A stretch of 64,000 bases of DNA, from NCBI GenBank assembly GCA_951799405.1, contig OX637339.1, positions 2,294,001 to 2,358,000 on the forward strand. Direction: 5' to 3'. Under the pieces are notes generated by a model. The model saw only the letters and a list, made by a program, of their open reading frames with translations. It ran no database searches and was not told where the DNA came from. A program made the translations under genes and the position numbers. Origin of the DNA: Agapetus fuscipes (Eukaryota; Arthropoda; Insecta; Trichoptera; Glossosomatidae). The stretch's first letter is position 1; each line of letters opens with the position of its first letter. Below are positions 40,674 through 51,590 of this stretch, in pieces.

Positions 40674-40772
40674 GATCGCGTAAACACAAAAATGTACCGA
40701 AAATACAACCGCACCTCTATTGAGTGATTTACTTTTCATACATTTTTGGTATTTACGCGTTATAAGGGAGTT
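40674..40772. mobile_element. ~100-bp MITE (ACTCCCCTCGAT family)
   Basis: AACTCCCCTCGATCGCGTAA is inverted as TTACGCGTTATAAGGGAGTT; TA flanks both ends. Relative of 33478-33577. Confidence 0.65.
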
Positions 40773-40933
40773 TACGCGACATTTTATTTTATTTACAGGC
40801 TTCACTAGTTTGCACAACTTTTCTGTCGCAAAAAAATTATACACAGCATTCCACAACACGCTAAACAGACTGCCATAAAAATTAATAGCGACGACAGTTT
40901 GCGGGGCCGAGGCTTGATTAAACCTCTGCCATC

Positions 40934-41264
40934 TGTAATCTAAGTTGCAAAGATAAATTAATATTTAGGATTCATATAAAATGTACGCCCACAAACATAT
41001 GCGTGTAATTTCATGCTGAATCATGCTTTTGCTGTAAAAATCTTGATAAATTGTATATCTCCAAAATTCGTATCTAATCTAATCTAAACCACAAAATATA
41101 AGTGACATTAGAGATTCACACTATATGCATTTTCACAAAACAGACATGTTTAAGTTCGCACTTAAACATGCCGCATGTGGACCTACAAATAAAAAACCCA
41201 ATCTCAAATGAACATAAGCCCTGCAACTCTTGCCGACATTGGCAAAGTGAACCATTTTTTACTG
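40934..41264 (-). repeat. Two R1 fragments
   Basis: 40934-41028 has the R1 tail and start of the 3' half; 41072-41264 runs from a (TAATC)n tail to GGCAAAGTGAACCATTTTTT, lacking the R1 5' end, where it meets a MITE fragment. Confidence 0.65.
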
Positions 41265-41267
41265 TAA

Positions 41268-41564
41268 GCCACGCCCCCGAATCTTGGAAATAATTAAAAT
41301 GCCAATCAAAAGCTTTAAAACAAACAACTATTCATAAAAATCAAATGCCTAACCTTCATTAAGCTGGAAAACGAGACAAAATATGATCAGTTTGCAACAA
41401 TTTTGATGTATCCTTACATTAAAAAAGAACAAGCGCCGCCATCTTGAAAATCGTAAGTTAAAGTTACTAAATATTTACTGGTGAAATTCGGTGAGTGAAA
41501 TATTATGATGATTTAACTAAAATTGCATTTTAGTTATCTTTACGATACTTCAAAATACCGGGCC
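41268..41564 (-). mobile_element. MITE (GGCCCGGTATTTTGAAG family), truncated
   Basis: The reverse complement aligns with 58615-59015 except its distal ~100 bp. It ends CTTCAAAATACCGGGCC at 41564, followed by TAA, consistent with a TWA target. Confidence 0.7.
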
Positions 41565-41566
41565 TA

Positions 41567-41918
41567 AGAAATAGCTGATTAACGCGTGGCGCTAAGTCAT
41601 ATAAATGCTACAGACAGACACAGAATTAGACAGACCATAATCTAACTGAATGAAACGGCGCCGTTTCGTGGAATGGCTTTTAGCGCAGAGTGAAACAACT
41701 CGGCATTTTGAACGGCAATAACGCGAAAGAATGTACGGCGAGCATTCGCGAAATTTCATCAATTTTCCTTTGTAAGTGCCCTGGCGCTCCGCCCCCGCCC
41801 CCTCCGCCTACTCACGATAATCCGCCCTAGAGCAAGGCGGCTGGAGGTCGCTCCTCACTTCCAGACTCACTACGTTCTGAGTTGTCGATGGCCAACACGC
41901 GGTATGCGAGCCGCAATA
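41567..41918. other. Unassigned GC-richer interval
   Basis: Contains several CpG-rich words (ACGGCGCCGTTTCGTGGA, CTCCGCCCCCGCCCCCTCCG). No frame or repeat recognised; a candidate for unique sequence. Confidence 0.35.
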
Positions 41919-42184
41919 TCTAATCTAATCTAATCTAATCTAAGCTGCAAGGATATACATATATCATTTAAGATTTATATGAAGTGCATTCCCACAAGCA
42001 GACATGTATAATTTCGCGCTAACACATGCCGCATGTGGACCTACATTATAAGAACCCATCTCAAATGAACATAGTACCCTGCAACTCTTGCCGTCCTTCC
42101 CTGAGACAGGGGTGACATTGGCAAAGTGAACCATTTTTTCACAGTATGGGTGGTCAGCCGCATCCCAACCTATAAGTCAAGGAA
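41919..42184 (-). mobile_element. R1 retroposon
   Basis: Full length with a five-unit TAATC tail. A second, 5'/3'-clipped copy follows at 42335-42447. Confidence 0.75.
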
Positions 42185-42555
42185 CATACATGACAAACAA
42201 CTCGGCATATATGCGTGATATAATTCATATTATTTCAGTCTTGTAACGAAAGGATTGGATAGGTATGTAGGGAAAATAAAGAATGTAGGGAAATTTTGAA
42301 TGTGGGATAGAAAAACAAAAGATGATCGACAAGCGATCGCATGTGGACCTACAATATAAAATCCCCATCTCAAATGAACATAAGCCCTGCAACTCTTGCC
42401 GACCTTCCCTAAAACAGGGGTGACATTGGCAAAGTGAACTAATCTTAACAGATCAAATCTGGATACTCGACTTGCAGGTGTTTTCCCTAATTTTACAGAA
42501 TGATTTTTCACTTCACAGTTCAGTTCTTTTATATTCCTAAGTGTTATTTATTATT

Positions 42556-42832
42556 TGTATTCCTTGCCTTATAGGTTGGTATAACGTTGACCAACCATAC
42601 TGTAAAAATGATTCTGTTTGGTAATGTCACCTCTGTTTCACGGAATTTCGGCAAAAGTTGCTGGGTGTATGTTCATTTGAGGCATAGATTTTAATTTGTA
42701 AATACACATGCAGCATTTGTAAGCGCGAAATTACACGTGCATGTATGTGGGCATGTATTTAATAATTATTTTAAATGTTAATGTAATCTTGCAACTTAGA
42801 TTCTTTTATTATAATAGATTATAGAAGTCATC
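42556..42832 (+). mobile_element. R1 retroposon
   Basis: Full length from TTCCTTGCCTTATAGGTTGG to CTTGCAACTTAGATTCTTTT with a degraded tail. Confidence 0.7.
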
Positions 42833-43293
42833 TGATAATAATTATTCAAGTTTATACAACACTGGGTAACCCTGGCTTCTGTTTTATTTAACATACTTTT
42901 CAGGGCTTCTTGTAACATCTTTCTATACTGAAAAATTGTAGATTAGATCACGACGTTTCGTTTTTACGAGCAGAAAGCATTCTCAAGGCTGGCTATCAAA
43001 CGGCGTAGCGGTCATCGCGTCCGCTTATAGTTGGTGACTCGTCCGGATATTATACTTTAAATGGGCCGACTGAAATCAAGCCGGCCAATTCAAAGGTTGA
43101 CCATCCATGTCGTAGACTCTGTTAGGTATAAAACAGTTAGTTATGTGATAGTGGGATAGTCAGATATGTACGCAGTTCTGGGGTGCTTACATATACAGTC
43201 GCTCCTGTTCGCGCACCAGCACGATGTAGACATCATAAATTTGTGTGAAAGCAACTACGCCGAACTAATCCCCATGTACGTACCCGCCTTCTT
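42833..43293. other. Unassigned interval with a GAAAC-type motif
   Basis: On the minus strand 42950-42993 reads GAGAATGC...AACGAAACGTCGTG, resembling the cores in the palindromic insertions, but I see no palindromic arms or target duplication. The rest is unassigned. Confidence 0.35.
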
Positions 43294-43735
43294 ATCTAAT
43301 CTAATCTAAGTTGCAAAGATATGTTGATGATGATGATGATGATGATTTCTTTATCAGCGCCGTTTCGTTACTCAATGTCACTCCAAGGGCGCTTAGTAGT
43401 TTACTGGGCGAAAAAAAAATATCTTCATCCTCCTCTTTAGGTCCTCAATCGTCTTAGACCTCCGGATTTCTGGTGGTAGTTGATTCCAGGTCGCAGGGCA
43501 GGGTAGGTCAATGTATTGGAGATTCACATTACATGCATTCCTACAACCAGACACGTACAAGTACGTACAAGTTCAAATGTTATTTAATTAAATTTTGCCC
43601 ACAGGCAGGCGCGAGTAAGTTCGCGCTTACACATGCTGCATGTGTGCAGACAAAAAAAAAACAAACATAACATAAACCTTGAAACTCCTGCCAATGACAC
43701 CGGGGTGGCATTGACAAAAGTGAACCTAGATTTCA
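43294..43735 (-). repeat. R1 split by an L2-like fragment, then a second R1 part
   Basis: The R1 tail and AAGTTGCAAAGATATGTT end at 43325; R1 resumes at 43515 with ATTGGAGATTCACATTACAT. A further R1 piece (43580-43735) has the GTTCGCGCTTACACATGCTG and GTGGCATTGACAAAAGTGAA blocks. Confidence 0.65.
43326..43514 (-). pseudogene. L2-like LINE 3' end
   Basis: The reverse complement encodes a WNQLPPEIRR-like and TIEDLKRRMK-like remnant (frames broken), then GCGCTGATAAAGAAATCATC and a (CATCAT)n tail, as in L2-type 3' ends. Inserted in R1. Confidence 0.6.
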
Positions 43736-43785
43736 TAGCATAGGTGATTTTACAAAAACCTGAAACACCATATTTATCGCAAATC

Positions 43786-44078
43786 TCCGGTCCGTAGTCC
43801 AGTGGTAACACTTCCGACTCGTAAATGGAAGGTTGTCGGTTTGAGTCCCGGCGCATACCATTTATATTTTCAAATTTGCTCTTCACTGGGTTGAAAAATT
43901 AATAAACATTTACCAAAGAACGGTTATCAAAAGGCCCCATCCAGCCTTACAGCAACTGGGTCTTGCTTGAGAATTGGCGCTTACTACAGCGACGACCAAT
44001 CTCGCAGAGGGCTCATGAGGTGTGATACACACAAAAACAGCGCTCACCTAATAAATCAGCCTATTTTATTTTATTTTT
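43786..44078 (+). mobile_element. S1 SINE
   Basis: tRNA-like unit (CCGGTCCGTAGTCCAGTGGT), body, and complete LINE-like tail (CTCATGAGGTGTGATACACA, CAAAAACAGCGCTCACCTAA, TAAATCAGCC then TTTTA repeats). No 5S head. Confidence 0.85.
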
Positions 44079-44636
44079 GAATCTGTGAGAACAGTGACAC
44101 TAAAAAGAGAAACCTAAAAAATGAAATATAAGTTGAAATACTCGTAAATAAACCTTTACTTAGATTGTTTTCTCTTTGATTCGCAGGTAAGCCGACATGA
44201 GGAATGGTCTGCCATATTTGCGTCCCATTGGATTATAGACCAATTTCCCAGAAAGCTTCTTCAGGTAAAAGACACAACACACAATATTTACTTCTGTCAA
44301 TTTTAACCCTGAAAAAGGGTATTTCCATATTGTATTTATAAAAAAATAATACGAGAAATTTCTTTTTTTTTGTTATTTTTCAAGTCATACTAATTTTACA
44401 ACGATTATTATTTAGTTTAAATATTTATGATGTTTTTTGCTGAAGAGTTGCATTTTTTAGTTACCAACCTTCACATCAACCCTCCAAAAATCACCCATTG
44501 ACCAACTCGCAACTCGTAATTGCAACTCGCATGGGCTAAGAAAAAAACTCCCGTGAACTGTTCCTGTTTATAATTTTTAACGCCTTTAAACCATGTGATC
44601 GAGCGACATACAATTTTCAAAACTTCTCAGTTTTAT

Positions 44637-44912
44637 AAGTGTTTTTAGGCTTTCATGGCCGGCTTCAGATGATGATGATAAGGATGTTGAATCCATCTTT
44701 CCGGGCTTGTAGACCATGGTCCAATAATTCTTTTGTAGGCTGCTTTATTCTTTTTGAATGAGACTAGTCTAAGTACAAGCCCTAAAAGTCAGTCGTATGT
44801 TACTGACGAAATGTAGCAGCCTTCCAAAAATAATAAAGCAGCCTACAAAAGAATTATTGGACCATGGTCTACAAGCCCGGAAAGATGGATTCTACATCCT
44901 TATCATCATCAT
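44637..44912. mobile_element. Palindromic insertion P3
   Basis: A 276-bp insert between CTTCTCAGTTTTAT at 44623-44636 and 44913-44926. Arms of more than 80 bp (44672-44755 and about 44829-44910) are inverted copies with very few mismatches. The spacer contains CTGACGAAATG at 44803-44813. The left end GGCTTTCATGGCCGGCTTC resembles the reversed right end of P1. Confidence 0.8.
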
Positions 44913-45061
44913 CTTCTCAGTTTTATTTTCCCTGGGAATATTATCAATGGTATTATTAACTGGCAAAATGATTCAGATAAAGAAAAGCACACTCGCAACC
45001 AAACAAAAGTCACTCGCAATTTGCGAGCTAGCGAGTAGAATTTTGGAGGGTTGGTTTCTAT

Positions 45062-45300
45062 GTCATATTGGCCAGAGTTAAGCCATTAAAACGGAGCTCC
45101 TGATGAATGGATTCGTTGGTACGTCTAGCCGTCCATGGGATTCGGAGCATGTGCCTCCAGTACAGCATTTCGAAAGCAATTCAATTTTTCTCCTTTCTGC
45201 TGCTTTTATGGTCCATGTCTCAGCAGCATAGAGAAAAATAGAGTTGACCAGACTCCTGAAAAGCTTGGTGTTGTTACTCACACCCTATTCTTTCACAGAA
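45062..45300 (-). pseudogene. RTE/BovB-like LINE fragment
   Basis: Minus-strand frames give SLVNSIFLYAAETWTIKAAE RRKIE and, after a frameshift, AFEMLYWRHMLRIPWTARRT NESI, typical of the region after the RT core in RTE/BovB-type LINEs. Confidence 0.75.
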
Positions 45301-45302
45301 AG

Positions 45303-45735
45303 CTAGCTTAGCTTTAGCTTTCTTTGGCTCATAAGCCTTGAAAGCTCAGGGCCTCCCGCACCACAATCCTCTAGAACTCTGTCTTGTGCTGCTTCCCTCC
45401 ATGGTCCCCTCACTCCCAGAATTTCGGCGTCGGCTTCAACGTTGTCTGCCCATCGCATCCTGGGACGTCCGAGTGGTCTAACACCTGAGGGGGCACCATC
45501 CAAGCCTGTTCTGATGATCCTGGAGTCCTCTGCGCGTGCTACATGTCCGGCCCACTGGAGTCTTCTTTATTTCATTACCGACACTATGTTTGAATCTTGA
45601 AACATGGACATCAGCTCCGCGTTGGTCCGGATACGCCACCTGTCATCTCCAAATACAGGTCCGAGAATGCTACGAAGCATTTTGTTCTCAAAGACCTGGA
45701 GAGATTTCTCTTCAAAGAAAGCTACAATGAATTAA
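45303..45735 (-). pseudogene. RTE-like LINE C-terminus (second family)
   Basis: The minus strand encodes LQVFENKMLRSILGPVFGDD, RWRIRTNAELMSMFQDSNIV, an in-frame stop, RLQWAGHVARAEDSR and RPLGRPRMRWADNVEADAEI LGVRGPWREAAQDR, a LINE RT C-terminus distinct from the 62540 family. One internal stop; 5'-truncated. Confidence 0.75.
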
Positions 45736-46476
45736 TACTACAGTCATTAAATTTTTTCTCTATTCTAAAGCGATTTTTCAGCTGCCTGAAACAACATCCA
45801 GGCTATCCTCATTACCACTGATAACAGAAATTACGTGTCCAAAAAAACGGAAGAGTACACCGTGTAAATATAAATTCTTTTGCGTAGGTTACATGCATTC
45901 ATGCTTTATAATTTGTTCGCTAACATGATTACCATAAGAGACGAAATAATCGTCTATCTGGAAATTGCGTCGTCTCGAGATGTATCCCGTCAGCGTTTCT
46001 TCCACACTCTAAACTTTCTTGTAACCCGAAGAGTCAAGTGGCGACGAGAACTTCTCGTAGAAGGGCTCAAAGAAATTATCGTAGCTTGTCGAATTTCATT
46101 GGAAAATCCCGCGAGGGCAGCCATTCGCCACCCTAAGTTATGTCCAATCTAGGATGTTCAATTTAAGACGAACCAGAAATGATTTTCGATCTCGGCATCG
46201 ATCCCATAGACAACAAAATTGTTAGGTCACACGCTCGCGTAGTTGGGGATAAGGACAACTAATATTTTTTTATTTGTTTCTAGGGATCCTAGCGTGTGAC
46301 GTTTGCTAGCTGAGAAAAAAATAGTTTTGAAAACACAAGCTTTATAAATAATAAATATTATAAAGAGACAATCATAAATGAATGCATGGACTTTATTTAA
46401 CTGTTGCATATCTGAAAAATTACAGCTCAAATCTCATAAAAATCTATTTCATATATCCGCAATAGACATCTTTCTG
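45736..46476. other. Unassigned interval
   Basis: AT-rich with a 90-codon frame at 45880-46152 lacking known motifs. No repeat recognised. Confidence 0.35.
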
Positions 46477-46628
46477 TTTCAAAGGTCTATCCAGCCTTGT
46501 AGAAACTGGATATTGCTTGAGAAGTAGCGTTTTCTATAGCGACGACCAAGCTCGCAGATGGCTCTTGCGGTGTGATTCACTCAAAAATAGCGCGCACCTA
46601 ATAATTCATCCTAATATTATTAGATAAT
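46477..46628 (+). repeat. S1 SINE 3' part
   Basis: From AAAGGTCTATCCAGCCTTGT to the AATAATTCATCCTAATATTA tail; tRNA-like unit missing. Confidence 0.7.
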
Positions 46629-46672
46629 CCTAAATAATTTCACAACCGTTAATCTCAAACTGGTTTTAATAC

Positions 46673-46905
46673 TGTAATGTATAATTATGATATGATTATT
46701 TAGAGTAGGTAATATCATATATAAGGTAATGTATTATTGTAATATAATATTATTAGAGATTATTATTGCTTCACTGGTCAGTCTGGTTTTGTCTCTCGCC
46801 TTGTAAACACTGAAATGGAATAATACATCACATTGAAACCAAGACTCATCTGTTCGTCTGATTGATATCCCCCATCCACAATAAACATCCCCAAAATACA
46901 TCACA
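46673..46905 (+). repeat. Element B 5' LTR
   Basis: Starts TGTAATG, ends CATCACA. A TATATAA at 46718-46724 may be the TATA box and AATAAA at 46880-46885 the polyadenylation signal. Confidence 0.93.
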
Positions 46906-46906
46906 G

Positions 46907-46923
46907 TGGCGCAGTCAGGATAA
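46907..46923 (+). other. Element B primer-binding site
   Basis: TGGCGCAGTCAGGATAA, one base after the LTR, resembles the serine-type TGGCGCAGTCGG primer sites of some insect gypsy elements. Confidence 0.65.
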
Positions 46924-47376
46924 AGAAGAACCATATAAAACGGGATAAAAAAAATTTTTTTGGAAGAAATAAAATAATATTGTTGCAAGAGCAACATGTG
47001 GGAATCTTCGAGAAGGAAGAAGGATCTGAAGACTGAGGATCACGAAGCCAGCTGAGGCGAGGTTGCTGCAGGGAGAACTGGAAGAAGTCTGAAGAGAAGG
47101 AGCGGTTTTCTTCAAGAGGAAGAGAACTCACGGAGCCAAGAGGAATCGCTGCAGGGAGTTACTGCAGCGGTTTTTTTTTCAAGAGGAGAGGATCCAACTG
47201 GGGCGGAGTGCTGCAGGGAGTACTGCAGGAGCTGGGAGCCTTGAGGGTCGGTTTCCTGGAGGTGACTGCTGCAGGGAGTGGAAGCCACTTTCTGAGGGTC
47301 ACGTAGGCGTTTCCTGGACTGTCGGACGCAGAAGCAGATAAGATTTTTGTTTTCTTTCTTTCTGCCGTTTCAGACT
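46924..47376 (+). other. Element B leader
   Basis: Purine-rich leader of about 450 bp with repeated CTGCAGGGAG and TTCAAGAGGA words and no long frame. Confidence 0.75.
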
Positions 47377-50300
47377 ATGGAGGGAACACGGAGGAGTCTA
47401 AGTCCTTTTTGCCATAGGACTGGAGATTGGGATGTCTTCAGACTTCGGCTCGACCAAGTCCTCATTTTGTATGATGAGAAGTTTTTAACTGAAGAACGCA
47501 GAAGGGCTGTTCTATTATCGTCTCTCACCAAGGAGACTTTTCAGACGGTGTCTGATCTATGTTTTCCGAAAAAGATTTCGGAGGCAAAATTCGAGGAGTT
47601 GATTGATATTATTGGGGGTCATTGTGGGGTAAAAAAAAATATATTTGAGTATAGGGAGTCATTTTATTCATGTAAACAGCTCGAAACCGAGTCAATTAAG
47701 GATTATATAGCTAGATTGAAAAAAATTGCGGTAGACTGTAAATTTGAGGATAGATTGGAGGCAAATTTGAAGGATATATTTTTAATAGGTATCAGACAGA
47801 ACAAAATAAAGCAGAGAATATTTTTAAAAGCAACGGAATTGAAATTATCTGAATGTGTAGAATTAGCGAGAACAATGGAACATTTGTGTGGTCAAAACAA
47901 TTCAGAAAGTATAAATTTAATGAGTTCGTGTAATTCGAGGGATTCCACAGAAACTCGGAAGTCAAGGGATAGACAGCGAAATTCTGAAATCAAGCGAAAT
48001 AATTCAAATGATAGTAAGAAATCTATTTTTAGACATGCAAGTATTTCAAGTGATAGGAATAATAATTATAAATGCTTTAACTGTGGTAAATTCGGTCATA
48101 AACAAAATGCATGCAAGTTTTTAAATAAAAATAATAATAATATTAAATGCTTTAAATGTAACAAATCTGGTCATTATGCAAATAAATGCAAGTTTCGAAG
48201 AATAAATACAATAATGGCCATTAATGAGATGGATGGTCCCATTTTTTTAAACGTAAAGGTAAATGATACAGATCTAAAAATGATTTTAGATACGGGTTCT
48301 GGGGTGACTATTATTCCTTGGCACATATTTAATGTACATTTTTCAAATATTAAGTTAGAACATTGTGATTTGAAATTATCAAGCTATGATGGTACTCAAC
48401 TACAAGTAAAAGGTCGTAAGTACATGAGAGTAGAATATCAAGGAAGTAAAGAGTACATAGAAATAATTGTTGTATATAAAGGGTCGTCTTCTTTATTAGG
48501 TCGGAATTTTTTGAATACTTTTAAAATAAATTCATTCAATGTTAGCGATAATATTTATTCAGTAGGAAATAATAATACGAATTATAATGCAGATTTTTTT
48601 TCTAGTATGAGAAAAAAATATCCAGCTGTTTTTGAGAGTAAAGCAGGTACTTTTAAAAATTTTGAAGCGGAGATAGAAGTTATAAAAGACTTTAAGGCAA
48701 AATTTGTTAACCCGAGGCCAATTCCTTTTAATTTGAGAATAAGGGTAGAAAAAGAAATAGATCGCATGTTACAAGAAGGTATTATTGAGAAAGTAGAGAC
48801 TAGTGAAATGGCAAGTCCAATAGTGATTGTGAAAAAAAAAAATGATGAAATCAGAATATGTGCCGATTTTAAAAATACTTTGAATCCAATGTTAAAAAAA
48901 ATAAAGTACCCGTTACCTAGAGTAGAAGATTTAATAAATAGAGTAAATGGAGCAAAATTTTATGCAAAATTAGATTTGAGAAATGCTTTTTCTCAAATTA
49001 GGTTGTCGGAGGAGTCGAGAAATCTTTGTGTGATTTCGTCACCATTTGGGTTATTTAGGTACAAGGTACTTCCTTTTGGTCTCACGACGTCACCAGCGAT
49101 ATTTAGCAGAGCTTTATATTCGGCAATTCAAGGGTTGGATGCGATAGCATTTATGGATGATTTGTTAATTTATGGGAATACATTGCAAGAATTGGAGAAG
49201 GCAACGGAAGAGGTAATTAAGCGTTTAGAACGTAGTGGATTTAGTGTTAATTTACAAAAATGTGAATTTGGGTTGACAGAAGTTGAATATTTGGGATTTC
49301 AAATATCGAGGGATGGTGTGAAACCACTTCAACATAAAGTTGTTCCGTCAAAGGATAATAAAGCAGATTTTTTGTCGAGGTTACCAATGAGTAGTACGGA
49401 TAATGAGGGGGAAGATAATATTGAGATCATAAATGAGATAAACATTGAGGATGTTGAAGGAGAATTTTTAAACTGTATTGCAGTAGAAACAAATTTAAAT
49501 GTAGAATGCATCAAGGAAGCATCTCGTAATGACAAGGTCATTTGTGAGATAAAGGAGTATTTGAAAACAGGGTGGCCAAATAAATCCAAAATGACAAATG
49601 GATTGGTAAAATGGTGGTTTTTAAGAGAAAAGTTAAGCGAATCAAATGATTGTTTATTTTATGAAAACAGATTGGTAATACCATTGGCATTAAGGGAAGA
49701 TATTTTGAAGTTTATTCACAAATCTCACATGGGAATTGTAAAAACGAAAACTTTGGCTAGAAATTATTTTTTTTGGTTAGGGATGAATACAGAAATTGAG
49801 AAAACAGTGAGAGAATGTACACAATGTGCAAGAAATATGGGATCTCCAGATAAAGTCGAGTTGAAAAGTTGGCCGGTAGAACAACATATTTGGAAAAGGA
49901 TACATTTAGATTTTTTCGGGCCGCTAGCAGGAAAATATTTTTTAGTCGTAGTAGACGCAGCATCAAATTGGATAGATGCTGTAAAAGTTGATAAAATTGA
50001 TGCAAGGCATACAATTAGAGAGTTGAAGAGAATATTTTCAGTGTTAGGTATTCCAAGTTGCATTGTAACGGATAATGGGACGGCATTTACATCAGTAGAT
50101 TTTCAAAGGTTTTGCAAAAATTTAAATATTAAGCATTTAACTTCAGCAGTAAATCACCCAGCGTCAAACGGTTTGGCGGAGAATACGGTAAAAACAACAA
50201 AAAGTTTTTTAAAAAAAATTATGAAAAATGGTATGTTTCCTAACGATTATGAAGATAAGCTTTTGGAATTTTTAGTAGATCATAGAAATGCACCATCATT

Positions 50301-50790
50301 AGCAACAGGGATGGAGCCGAGCGTGCTTATGATAGGTAGAAAAATAAGATCCATTTTTGATACAGTAGTGCCTGGGGAGAAATCATTTAAAAAGACGGGG
50401 AGAAAGGTATGTGTTTTTAAAAAGAGAAATCAGGAAAATCAACAAAGGAATTACAGGGGAAGAAAGATTAAAGGACTATTCAGAATTGGACAAAAGGTAA
50501 TGACTAAGGATTTCAGAAATGTAGGGAAGTGGGTTCCATGCATTATATTTAAAACATTGGGAAACAGGATTTACTTGGTAAAAGCTGGAAATCAGATTTG
50601 GAAAAGACATCATGATCAGATTTCCGGAAGAAGGGTGTCTTGGGAGGATGAGTCTGACAATGACCTGGGGTTGGGTCAGCTGTTGGATGAGGCAGGACAG
50701 ATCTCTAATGACTCGGGTGTTTCCAGGTTCCAACCATGGTCGGAGCGCCTGCGTCCGAGGGGGGAGAACCGCCTGCGGTACCCAAGATGA
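47377..50790 (+). CDS. gag-pol: Element B Gag-Pol fusion with RNase H deleted
   Basis: The first ATG is at 47377, giving 1137 residues; the frame opens 30 nt earlier without ATG. Gag part (about 1-225) has a capsid-like region; two CCHC knuckles follow (C233/C236/H241/C246 and C258/C261/H266/C271). Protease DTGS at 305-308. Reverse transcriptase runs about 440-645 with FMDD at 592-595 and YLGFQISRDGVKP. At residues about 653-656 the chain jumps from GVKPLQHKV to VPSKDNKADFLSR; the latter is the usual end of RNase H, so the RT connection and nearly all RNase H (some 230-260 residues) are missing in frame. Integrase is complete: H781/H784 and C814/C817 zinc site, D845, D899, E935. A single fused frame needs no frameshift. 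Presumably unable to finish reverse transcription alone. Confidence 0.93.
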   Translation: MEGTRRSLSPFCHRTGDWDVFRLRLDQVLILYDEKFLTEERRRAVLLSSLTKETFQTVSDLCFPKKISEAKFEELIDIIGGHCGVKKNIFEYRESFYSCKQLETESIKDYIARLKKIAVDCKFEDRLEANLKDIFLIGIRQNKIKQRIFLKATELKLSECVELARTMEHLCGQNNSESINLMSSCNSRDSTETRKSRDRQRNSEIKRNNSNDSKKSIFRHASISSDRNNNYKCFNCGKFGHKQNACKFLNKNNNNIKCFKCNKSGHYANKCKFRRINTIMAINEMDGPIFLNVKVNDTDLKMILDTGSGVTIIPWHIFNVHFSNIKLEHCDLKLSSYDGTQLQVKGRKYMRVEYQGSKEYIEIIVVYKGSSSLLGRNFLNTFKINSFNVSDNIYSVGNNNTNYNADFFSSMRKKYPAVFESKAGTFKNFEAEIEVIKDFKAKFVNPRPIPFNLRIRVEKEIDRMLQEGIIEKVETSEMASPIVIVKKKNDEIRICADFKNTLNPMLKKIKYPLPRVEDLINRVNGAKFYAKLDLRNAFSQIRLSEESRNLCVISSPFGLFRYKVLPFGLTTSPAIFSRALYSAIQGLDAIAFMDDLLIYGNTLQELEKATEEVIKRLERSGFSVNLQKCEFGLTEVEYLGFQISRDGVKPLQHKVVPSKDNKADFLSRLPMSSTDNEGEDNIEIINEINIEDVEGEFLNCIAVETNLNVECIKEASRNDKVICEIKEYLKTGWPNKSKMTNGLVKWWFLREKLSESNDCLFYENRLVIPLALREDILKFIHKSHMGIVKTKTLARNYFFWLGMNTEIEKTVRECTQCARNMGSPDKVELKSWPVEQHIWKRIHLDFFGPLAGKYFLVVVDAASNWIDAVKVDKIDARHTIRELKRIFSVLGIPSCIVTDNGTAFTSVDFQRFCKNLNIKHLTSAVNHPASNGLAENTVKTTKSFLKKIMKNGMFPNDYEDKLLEFLVDHRNAPSLATGMEPSVLMIGRKIRSIFDTVVPGEKSFKKTGRKVCVFKKRNQENQQRNYRGRKIKGLFRIGQKVMTKDFRNVGKWVPCIIFKTLGNRIYLVKAGNQIWKRHHDQISGRRVSWEDESDNDLGLGQLLDEAGQISNDSGVSRFQPWSERLRPRGENRLRYPR

Positions 50791-50890
50791 AAGAAGATGA
50801 AATTGTATAAGATATAATTTTTATTGATATAATATGTTATAATGATAAGTATGATAAGTATGATATAATGTAATGTAGATTCGTCATTTA

Positions 50891-50900
50891 GTGAGGGAGG
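50891..50900 (+). other. Element B polypurine tract
   Basis: GTGAGGGAGG directly before the 3' LTR, about 100 bp after the stop codon. Confidence 0.7.
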
Positions 50901-51133
50901 TGTAATGTATAATTATGATATGATTATTTAGAGTAGGTAATATCATATATAAGGTAATGTATTATTGTAATATAATATTATTAGAGATTATTATTGCTTC
51001 ACTGGTCAGTCTGGTTTTGTCTCTCGCCTTGTAAACACTGAAATGGAATAATACATCACATTGAAACCAAGACTCATCTGTTCGTCTGATTGATATCCCC
51101 CATCCACAATAAACATCCCCAAAATACATCACA
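50901..51133 (+). repeat. Element B 3' LTR
   Basis: 233 bp, identical base for base to the 5' LTR on my comparison, followed by the AATAC duplication. Confidence 0.95.
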
Positions 51134-51145
51134 AATACATGGTAT

Positions 51146-51586
51146 TGTAATGTAAATACATAGTAGATTAATATAGGTGTACATCGTAGGTAGTAATAGT
51201 TATTATGGCATTATGTCAAAAGTAAATTAATATAGATGTACACCGTAGGTAGCAATAATTATAGACCTAAGAAATCTAGAAATTAAATGATCCTTTTGTA
51301 CTCTTGAACTTGGTAGAATATTCGCGAATGTGCTGGCAAAATTAGTCACTGGAGAGTTCTGTCTGTGAAGTATATAAGGCGTAGAATTGAGTGCGCTAAG
51401 CCAGTGAGATAGTTGCCATTGATTTGAAGAGTGTAAGCGATACTTAACTGTGAAAATATTTTTTTGTAACCGAAAGTGTTAAAAATAAATAGAAATTGTA
51501 AAAATAAATTAAGTGCAAATAAAGATCCTGAAAGAAGACCTGTATGTTTTAATTCAGAGACTTTTCGAACCCCAAAAAACACTACA
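51146..51586 (+). mobile_element. Solo LTR of a third LTR family
   Basis: 441 bp from TGTAATG to CACTACA, flanked by GTAT at 51142-51145 and 51587-51590. It has a TATATAAGG near 51370 and several AATAAA. An internal direct duplication repeats TAGATTAATATAGGTGTACA. The reverse-complement relative is at 16167-16962. No internal region, so probably formed by LTR-LTR recombination. Confidence 0.88.
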
Positions 51587-51590
51587 GTAT

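Larger units (their letters stand above)
46668..51138 (+). mobile_element. Element B: Ty3/gypsy-type element lacking RNase H
   Basis: 46673-51133 (4461 bp) between AATAC duplications at 46668-46672 and 51134-51138. The two 233-bp LTRs are identical. One continuous gag-pol frame of 1137 codons is intact, but RT is joined straight to the end of RNase H. Other parts in order: LTR, primer site, 470-bp leader, gag-pol, purine tract, LTR. AT-rich codon use, unlike element A, shows a different lineage. Confidence 0.95.

Noticed and set aside
40530..40723. Frames of 70-110 codons on both strands
   Set aside because: They overlap a poly-A run and a MITE; no conserved motif is visible.
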